Positions 58,561 to 64,000 of a DNA stretch of 64,000 nucleotides are shown piece after piece. The notes under the pieces are model-generated. The model was not told where the DNA came from, searched no databases, and saw nothing but the letters and a program-made list of their open reading frames with translations. This DNA is from Acinetobacter rathckeae (GTDB lineage: Bacteria; Pseudomonadota; Gammaproteobacteria; Pseudomonadales; Moraxellaceae). Position 1 is the stretch's first letter, and the number at the start of each line of letters is the position of its first letter. The stretch lies in assembly GCF_015627125.1 (NCBI RefSeq), contig NZ_VTDO01000001.1, positions 620,001-684,000 of the forward strand, in the 5' to 3' direction. The position numbers and the translations under genes are program-made.

Positions 58561-58590
58561 AAAAGCATCATCTTGTATGGTGCTTTTTTT
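58561..58590 (+). terminator. sbp terminator
   Basis: AAAAGCATCAT and ATGGTGCTTTT arms (one wobble) followed by T run. Confidence 0.9.
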
Positions 58591-58752
58591 ACGCCGTTGA
58601 TTATAATTTCAGATAATTTATGATTGATATAATTATTCTAGGGAGGGATTCCTATCTTACATACTCTTATTTTTAAGATGAGAGCTAAACACTTATCAAA
58701 ATTGAACCACATTACAGTCTTTCTTTTTGTATAAGAAAGTATAATGCGTTTT

Positions 58753-59514
58753 CTATACCCCACGCCAGTCTACCCTAGCATTACGTTGAGTTTCATAGAT
58801 ACGCTGAACATATTGTCCTAAAGGTAGAGCGAGTATTTTTTCTTTTAGGCTAAATACATCTTCGTTATGGCCAAACTGTTCAACTTCCCAAGGTGTACCT
58901 TCAATATTTAGCACTGGTGCAACCATACTACATACAGAAATATCAGCAAGCGTTAAATTATTACCCACTATATAACCTGTATTCGTTTCTAAAAGCTGTT
59001 GATTTAACATAAAAATGATTTCTAATATACGTTTTTCAACATCCATTAAATCATTTGTATTGAGTTGAAAGTATTTTTTTAATGCGACTGAAAGTACGGG
59101 TTTACTATATCTTTTAAATTTTTGTAGATAACCTTTTTCACCAATTAAAATATCTACCGATTCATTGTGTGGTAATACCATATAATTAAGAACCCAACGC
59201 CGTATATAAATACCAAGCTCATTGGCTAGATCATTGGTACGAAGAATATAACGTTTCAGTGTCGGGTTATGATGAATAAGGTTATTTTCAGGATAAAACT
59301 CATCTAGGTATATTGCAATTTCTGTAGAGTCTACAATCCATCGTTCATTATCGTTGAGTAAAGGTAAGGTATTGACCCCAGCTTTGCGTTGAGTAAAAAA
59401 ACGATGTACGCCTGGTGTTAAGTTATGGGCAACGTAGTCTAATTCTTTATGATCTAAAACCCAACGTGCTTTTTCACAAAAATGCGAGAGTGGAAATTGA
59501 TACAAAATACGCAT
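58753..59514 (-). CDS. Glutathione S-transferase family protein
   Basis: The 253-residue protein has a thioredoxin-fold N-terminus (MRILYQFPLSHFCEKARWVLDHKELDY) with SHFCEK at the usual active-site position, the cis-proline region VNTLPLLND, and DSTEIAIYLDEFYPE for glutathione gamma-glutamyl binding. A helical C-domain follows with TLADISVCSMV. It could act in detoxification or thiol transfer; substrate unknown. Confidence 0.87.
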   Translation of the reverse strand: MRILYQFPLSHFCEKARWVLDHKELDYVAHNLTPGVHRFFTQRKAGVNTLPLLNDNERWIVDSTEIAIYLDEFYPENNLIHHNPTLKRYILRTNDLANELGIYIRRWVLNYMVLPHNESVDILIGEKGYLQKFKRYSKPVLSVALKKYFQLNTNDLMDVEKRILEIIFMLNQQLLETNTGYIVGNNLTLADISVCSMVAPVLNIEGTPWEVEQFGHNEDVFSLKEKILALPLGQYVQRIYETQRNARVDWRGV

Positions 59515-59675
59515 ATATGATTTACCCTAATTACTCTGACGAGTTTTATTTAGCATATTATAAGTAATTCAGAAAAATTGCGTATAAAATTATCATAAAA
59601 ACACTTATTCCTGACTTTATTTTGACTTTGAGGTAGAATTAGGCTCAATTGATATAACATTTTTGTGAGCACTTC

Positions 59676-60767
59676 ATGGGTTTTAATTGTGGTATTGTTG
59701 GTTTACCAAACGTTGGCAAGTCAACACTTTTTAACGCCTTAACGAAAGCGGCAATTGCTGCTGAAAACTTCCCTTTTTGCACCATTGAGCCAAATACAGG
59801 TATTGTTCCTGTACCAGACTCAAGATTAGAAAAATTAACAGCCATTGTAAAACCTCAACGTGTTTTACCAACAACAATGGAATTTGTTGATATTGCGGGT
59901 TTGGTCGCAGGTGCATCTAAAGGTGAAGGCCTAGGTAACCAGTTTTTAGCAAATATTCGTGAAACAGATGCTATTGCTCATGTTGTACGTTGTTTTGAAG
60001 ATGAGAATGTTATTCACGTTAATGGAAAAATTGATCCGCTTGATGATATTGCAACAATTAACACGGAACTTGCACTTTCTGACTTAGAAACAGTGACTAA
60101 ATCGGTTACTCGCCTTGCAAAAAATGTAAAAAGTGGCGATAAAGATGCGATTGCTACAAAAACAGTGCTAGAGAAGATTTTACCATTACTTAATGAAGGT
60201 CAACCTGCTCGTGCAGCAGATCTATCTGAAGATGACTATAAACTTCTTCGTGGTTATGGCCTTCTGACTTTAAAGCCAACCATGTATATTGCCAATGTTG
60301 CTGAAGATGGTTTTGAAAATAATCCATATTTAGACGCCGTACGTGAACTGGCTGCCAAAGAGAATGCCATTGTTGTCCCTTTATGTAACCAAATTGAAGC
60401 TGAAATCTCTTTATTAGAAGATGAAGACCGCGCAGAGTTTTTAGAAGCAATGGGTATGGAAGAGCCAGGTTTAAATGTGGTTATTCGTGCAGGTTACGGT
60501 TTACTTGGTTTACAAACTTATTTTACGGCAGGTGTTCAAGAAGTCCGTGCTTGGACAGTTAAAGTAGGTGCAACTGGCCCAGAAGCAGCAGGTGTTATTC
60601 ATACAGACTTTGAAAAAGGTTTTATTCGTGCAGAAGTGATTGCTTACGATGACTTTATTCAATTTAATGGTGAGTCAGGTGCAAAAGATGCTGGAAAGTG
60701 GCGTTTGGAAGGTAAAAGCTATATTGTTAAAGATGGTGATGTGATGCATTTCCGTTTTAACGTTTAA
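59676..60767 (+). CDS. ychF: Redox-regulated ATPase YchF
   Basis: The 363-residue protein starts [25 protein letters not shown] and has the Obg-like G domain ([37 protein letters not shown]) with a coiled-coil insert and a C-terminal TGS domain ([14 protein letters not shown]). Despite the fold, YchF/OLA1 proteins prefer ATP and are tied to translation and oxidative-stress control. The length is standard. It is a single gene with its own terminator. Confidence 0.97.
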   Translation: MGFNCGIVGLPNVGKSTLFNALTKAAIAAENFPFCTIEPNTGIVPVPDSRLEKLTAIVKPQRVLPTTMEFVDIAGLVAGASKGEGLGNQFLANIRETDAIAHVVRCFEDENVIHVNGKIDPLDDIATINTELALSDLETVTKSVTRLAKNVKSGDKDAIATKTVLEKILPLLNEGQPARAADLSEDDYKLLRGYGLLTLKPTMYIANVAEDGFENNPYLDAVRELAAKENAIVVPLCNQIEAEISLLEDEDRAEFLEAMGMEEPGLNVVIRAGYGLLGLQTYFTAGVQEVRAWTVKVGATGPEAAGVIHTDFEKGFIRAEVIAYDDFIQFNGESGAKDAGKWRLEGKSYIVKDGDVMHFRFNV

Positions 60768-60781
60768 TTTTAATAAATTTG

Positions 60782-60811
60782 AAGAGCTATCATCTTGATA
60801 GCTCTTTTTTT
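60782..60811 (+). terminator. ychF terminator
   Basis: AAGAGCTATCA and TGATAGCTCTT arms around TCT, then T run. Confidence 0.94.
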
Positions 60812-60819
60812 ATGGGACT

Positions 60820-61368
60820 TTAACTTACCCACTTTCCCCGAATTGGTCTATGTAATATTGCTAAAACAAAAACCAATGATACCTCAATAGAAAATGACCA
60901 ATATATATGACCTAAGATCTCGCTAAGAAACTCATAGGCATTTAAATTCCAAAGCCAACCGACCACATTACCATCATATGCTAAGTGTCTAAATCCTAAT
61001 GCTGGTATAAGGAATCCGTGCATAACAATTGTAATGACTACGCCGTATATTATTCCATATAGTGCTCTTATTTTTGGAAAAAAAGCAGATAAAAAGATAT
61101 AAACAAATGCAAAAATAAAGCTAAATATCCAGTGATAGAGTGTCACTGCCCCACCAACTAAATGTCCCTGATACATATAATCTAAATTATGTGCATTTAT
61201 TCCTAGTGGTCCAAGCCAAGCATCGATATGAGCGGCAGGAGGGGAAATTTCACCTGCCATACGAGGTGGCATATTTACTTCAGATCCCCATTTTACTAGT
61301 GAGCTGATAAAGCCTGCAATGAGAGTACCGATAATAAGTACTTTTTGGTTTGATTGATTTTTTAGCAC
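60820..61368 (-). CDS. yagU: YagU family inner-membrane protein (DUF1440)
   Basis: The 182-residue protein has about four hydrophobic segments and the YagU wording SSLVKWGSEVNMPPRMAGEISPP, HWIFSFIFAFVYI and GFRHLAYDGNVVGWLWNLN. E. coli YagU is an inner-membrane protein linked to acid resistance; the mechanism is unknown. It converges on ychF and lies downstream of map on the same strand with a terminator between. Confidence 0.92.
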   Translation of the reverse strand: MLKNQSNQKVLIIGTLIAGFISSLVKWGSEVNMPPRMAGEISPPAAHIDAWLGPLGINAHNLDYMYQGHLVGGAVTLYHWIFSFIFAFVYIFLSAFFPKIRALYGIIYGVVITIVMHGFLIPALGFRHLAYDGNVVGWLWNLNAYEFLSEILGHIYWSFSIEVSLVFVLAILHRPIRGKWVS

Positions 61369-61440
61369 ACTTACTTCCTTTTCATGTGTTGTTTTGTAAC
61401 TTATATTCGTTTTCTTATTATTACCTTAAAATTATTAATT

Positions 61441-61454
61441 TACTTAGGCTATTT
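61441..61454 (-). repeat. Dispersed 14-mer AAATAGCCTAAGTA, copy 5
   Basis: Exact copy on the - strand, so again pointing toward dif from the right side. It lies between the map terminator and yagU, 73 bp upstream of yagU. Confidence 0.8.
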
Positions 61455-61464
61455 TGGTGTTTCT

Positions 61465-61512
61465 AATAAAAACTCCTTATCATTTGAAACAATACAATAA
61501 GGAGTTTTTATT
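61465..61512 (-). terminator. map terminator
   Basis: AATAAAAACTCCTTAT (61465-61480) pairs with 61497-61512; in the minus-strand transcript GGAGUUUUUAUU ends the hairpin. Confidence 0.9.
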
Positions 61513-61524
61513 ATAGGTGTATTT

Positions 61525-62319
61525 TTAAATATTTGGAAAATCACCAGTACCGTTTGGCCAAGGTGTTAATACTTCAAAGCCATGATCAGTGACTGCGACC
61601 ATGTGTTCCCATTGTGCAGATAAAGATCTATCTTTAGTCACTACGGTCCAACCATCATTGAGTTCATTGACAGCAGCTTTCCCCATATTTACCATTGGTT
61701 CTATAGTAAATACCATTCCTTTTTTTAACTTTAGCCCCTGCCCTTTTTGCCCATAATGTAGAATATTTGGCTGTTCGTGGTAGCCTTTTCCTATACCATG
61801 TCCGCAATATTCACGAACAATACTATAGTTTTTCTTATGAGCAACGCTTTGTATTGCAAATCCAATATCACCGAGCGTTGCACCAGGTTTTACTTGCTGT
61901 ATACCTGCAAGCATGGCTTCGTAAGTCGTTAGAATAAGTGCTTTATACTCAGGTTTGACCTGCCCTACGCAATACATTCTACTGGTATCACCATAATAAC
62001 CATCTTTAATAATGGCAACATCAATATTAATAATGTCGCCCTCTTTTAATATTTCTTGTTCTGATGGAATACCATGACATACAACTTCATTTTTTGAAAT
62101 ACATGTAGTTTTGCTATAACCACAATAACCAATATTGGCAGGTATGACTTTAAGTTGCTGCACAATAAAGTCATAACATAAGTCATCTAAATAAGCAGTA
62201 GATACGCCTGGTTGGACATGCTCTGCAATCATTTCAAGTACTTCGGCTGCGTACTTGCCAGCCACTCTTAATTTGTCAATATCATCAGTACTTTTAATGT
62301 TTACTTTGTTGTTGAACAT
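61525..62319 (-). CDS. map: Type I methionine aminopeptidase
   Basis: The 264-residue enzyme has the MetAP metal ligands in NIDVAIIKDGYYGDTSRMY, YCGHGIGKGYHEQPNI and KKGMVFTIEPMV, and the VCHGIPSEQEILKEGD segment. It removes N-terminal methionine from new proteins. It is not next to rpsB-tsf, the common location, so it may be a second copy of map. The dispersed 14-mer lies 28 bp upstream of its start. Confidence 0.95.
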   Translation of the reverse strand: MFNNKVNIKSTDDIDKLRVAGKYAAEVLEMIAEHVQPGVSTAYLDDLCYDFIVQQLKVIPANIGYCGYSKTTCISKNEVVCHGIPSEQEILKEGDIINIDVAIIKDGYYGDTSRMYCVGQVKPEYKALILTTYEAMLAGIQQVKPGATLGDIGFAIQSVAHKKNYSIVREYCGHGIGKGYHEQPNILHYGQKGQGLKLKKGMVFTIEPMVNMGKAAVNELNDGWTVVTKDRSLSAQWEHMVAVTDHGFEVLTPWPNGTGDFPNI

Positions 62320-62346
62320 GTTTTTCCACTTTTAAATGTATAAATT

Positions 62347-62360
62347 TACTTAGGCTATTT
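62347..62360 (-). repeat. Dispersed 14-mer AAATAGCCTAAGTA, copy 6
   Basis: Exact copy on the - strand between divergent map and brnQ, pointing toward dif. Confidence 0.8.
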
Positions 62361-62543
62361 TACGGCAATAAACCTAAAAGCATTAGAGTTGTTATTTTAA
62401 CACTAAATAAACAGAACAAATTATAAAATATATATTTTATAAAAACGCTTATTGCACCAAAATTAACCAAAAAAATACCAATTTAATGTTTAATCTTGTA
62501 TTTTGCACTAGAATTAAGCAATTTTTAAAATTCAGGCAACTTT

Positions 62544-63839
62544 ATGACGCAGTTAAATCTCAAGGATATTTTGGCATTGGGGTTTATGACCTTTGCCTTA
62601 TTTATTGGTGCGGGTAATATTATCTTCCCCCCTATTGTTGCTCAGCAAGCTGGTGAGCATGTTTGGCTTGCTGCATTTGGCTTTTTAATTACTGCAGTGG
62701 GTCTACCTGTGCTTACGATTATTGCATTAGCACGTGTGGGTGGATCAATAGAAGCATTAAGTTCTCCACTAGGCAAAATCGCAAGTTTAATTTTAACAGT
62801 GACTTGTTATTTGGCTGTGGGCCCTTTATTTGCGACACCACGTACAGCAACAGTATCATATGCCATTGGTATAGAGCCTCATTTTGGCCATGGTGTTACC
62901 CCTACACTCATATATAGTGCCATCTATTTTACAATCGTTGCCATTGTGTCGTTATATCCTCATAAGATTCTAGACACGATTGGATATGTTCTGGCTCCGT
63001 TAAAACTGGTTGCTTTAAGTGTATTGTGTATTAGCACCTTGTTTATTTCACTGCATTTCTTTGCTACACCAACAGGCCATTATGTAGACCGTCCAATGTC
63101 TGAAGGATTGGTCAATGGTTATTTAACCATGGATACCTTGGGCGCATTAGTGTTTGGTATTGTGATTGTACAGGCAGTACAGTCTCGTGGTGTAACAGCA
63201 TCTAAGTTTGTTTTTAAATATACTGTCATTGCAAGTATGATTGCAGGCGTTGGATTAACTGCACTGTATTTATGCCTATTCCGCTTAGGTGTTCAGAGCT
63301 ACCCGCTTACGCCTAATGCAACCAATGGTGCTGTTATTTTAAATGCTTACGTACAGCATGCATTTGGTTCATCGGGTACAGTATTTTTAACCGCTTTAAT
63401 TATTTTAGCCTGTGTGGTGACTGCTATTGGTTTAACATGTTCGTGTGCCAGTTATTTCCACCAACTTACTAAAATCTCTTATAAAACATTAGTTATTATT
63501 TTAGTGGTTTTTGCATTTCTGATTTCAAACCTAGGTTTAGATCAATTAATTGCTTTTTCTGTTCCTGTATTGACAGCAATTTACCCACCTGCAATTGTAG
63601 TTATTCTTTTAAGCTTTTTTACAGGAATATTCTCCAACCCTACACGTATTTTTATTCCTGTTACAACAGTCGCTTTTATTTTTGGAGTGATTGAAGGTAT
63701 TAAAGCATCTCGTTTTCAACATGTTGTACCGGATATATTACAGAAATTACCACTTTCGGAACAAAATCTTGCTTGGCTTATTCCTTGTGTGATTGTTTTT
63801 GTTATTGCCCTTGTGCTTAATAAGATAAAAAAATCTTAA
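62544..63839 (+). CDS. brnQ: Branched-chain amino acid carrier BrnQ (LIVCS family)
   Basis: The 431-residue membrane protein has about 12 hydrophobic segments and the family wording LGFMTFALFIGAGNIIFPPIVAQQAGEHV, GPLFATPRTATVSYAIG, and TLGALVFGIVIVQAVQSRGV. It imports leucine, isoleucine and valine with sodium or protons. It is a single gene with its own terminator. Confidence 0.95.
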   Translation: MTQLNLKDILALGFMTFALFIGAGNIIFPPIVAQQAGEHVWLAAFGFLITAVGLPVLTIIALARVGGSIEALSSPLGKIASLILTVTCYLAVGPLFATPRTATVSYAIGIEPHFGHGVTPTLIYSAIYFTIVAIVSLYPHKILDTIGYVLAPLKLVALSVLCISTLFISLHFFATPTGHYVDRPMSEGLVNGYLTMDTLGALVFGIVIVQAVQSRGVTASKFVFKYTVIASMIAGVGLTALYLCLFRLGVQSYPLTPNATNGAVILNAYVQHAFGSSGTVFLTALIILACVVTAIGLTCSCASYFHQLTKISYKTLVIILVVFAFLISNLGLDQLIAFSVPVLTAIYPPAIVVILLSFFTGIFSNPTRIFIPVTTVAFIFGVIEGIKASRFQHVVPDILQKLPLSEQNLAWLIPCVIVFVIALVLNKIKKS

Positions 63840-63845
63840 TGTAAA

Positions 63846-63870
63846 GGGAGGCTTATGCCTCCTTTTTTTT
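63846..63870 (+). terminator. brnQ terminator
   Basis: GGAGGC and GCCTCC around TTAT, followed by an eight-T run. Confidence 0.95.
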
Positions 63871-64000
63871 ATAAAAATTCACCATTATTAATGATAAAAA
63901 ACAATAAATATCAACAATTAATACACCTTTTACCAAGTGATTTAAAGCAGCTATTGTAAGACAAAAAACCTTTTGTGGTTTACTTAAAAAAGTATAAGCC
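63871..64000. other. Window tail, no assignable gene
   Basis: A 22-codon frame at 63891-63959 (+), reading MIKNNKYQQLIHLLPSDLKQLL, lacks a ribosome site. It could be a leader peptide, a gene fragment or chance. The following gene, if any, lies outside the window. Confidence 0.3.

Overview
The window is a low-GC gammaproteobacterial chromosome segment, most likely from Acinetobacter or a close relative in the Moraxellaceae. The evidence is gene content (a fused assimilatory nitrate reductase/flavoprotein, obg-proB linkage, a TonB-ExbB-ExbD-ExbD operon behind a receptor), codon style, and a 28-bp XerCD dif-type site at 53335-53362 whose XerD half is identical to the E. coli dif half. Most of the window is ordinary core genome. 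No prophage, CRISPR array, rRNA or tRNA gene was recognised.

Layout. 1-377 is the 3' end of an RND efflux pump. 664-1413 is yebC. 1466-9114 (minus) is a peptide-uptake ABC operon that also encodes an exported M3 metallopeptidase. 9616-14882 is a TonB-dependent receptor followed by its own tonB, exbB and two exbD genes. 15002-28498 holds an ABC exporter, uvrB, a lipocalin, rarD, obg, proB, a DUF1615 lipoprotein, a HAD phosphatase, prmB and aroC, plus small unknowns. 28543-30829 (minus) is aroQ-accB-accC. 31024-36843 holds an aldehyde dehydrogenase, the tusDCB-tusE sulfur relay, fumC and a hypothetical gene. 36910-44185 (minus) holds dctA, an ABC1-kinase gene and a 1378-residue nitrate reductase that carries its own flavodoxin/FAD/NAD reductase. 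44831-47029 is a Fur-box-controlled siderophore receptor, divergent from a Mn-type superoxide dismutase. 48167-49656 is a persulfide-dioxygenase-like enzyme with a TauE exporter. 50033-53215 is a hydroxyproline-type catabolic trio that ends 120 bp before dif. 53460-53821 holds decayed remnants of a transposase and a HAD hydrolase. 54045-63839 holds a DUF2805 protein, a flavoprotein, a cysteine desulfurase, a sulfate-binding protein, a GST, ychF, yagU, map and brnQ.

The most unusual signal is not a gene. An exact 14-mer, AAATAGCCTAAGTA, occurs six times, always outside or at the very end of genes. The four copies left of dif are on the + strand and the two right of dif are on the - strand, so all point toward dif. 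One copy spans the loop of a perfect 20-bp inverted repeat, and two supply the TAG stop codon of the gene they abut. A second, weaker word (ACGGCGT) also flips orientation at dif over about 42-61 kb. G/C strand bias, hand-counted in two minus-strand genes, flips in the direction expected for a replication terminus. Together these suggest a terminus-organising or translocase-orienting signal system that I cannot match to a described one.

Functional themes are iron and oxidative stress (two TonB receptors, Fur box, MnSOD), sulfur handling (tus genes, persulfide dioxygenase/TauE, cysteine desulfurase, sulfate-binding protein), and scavenging of peptides and hydroxyproline.
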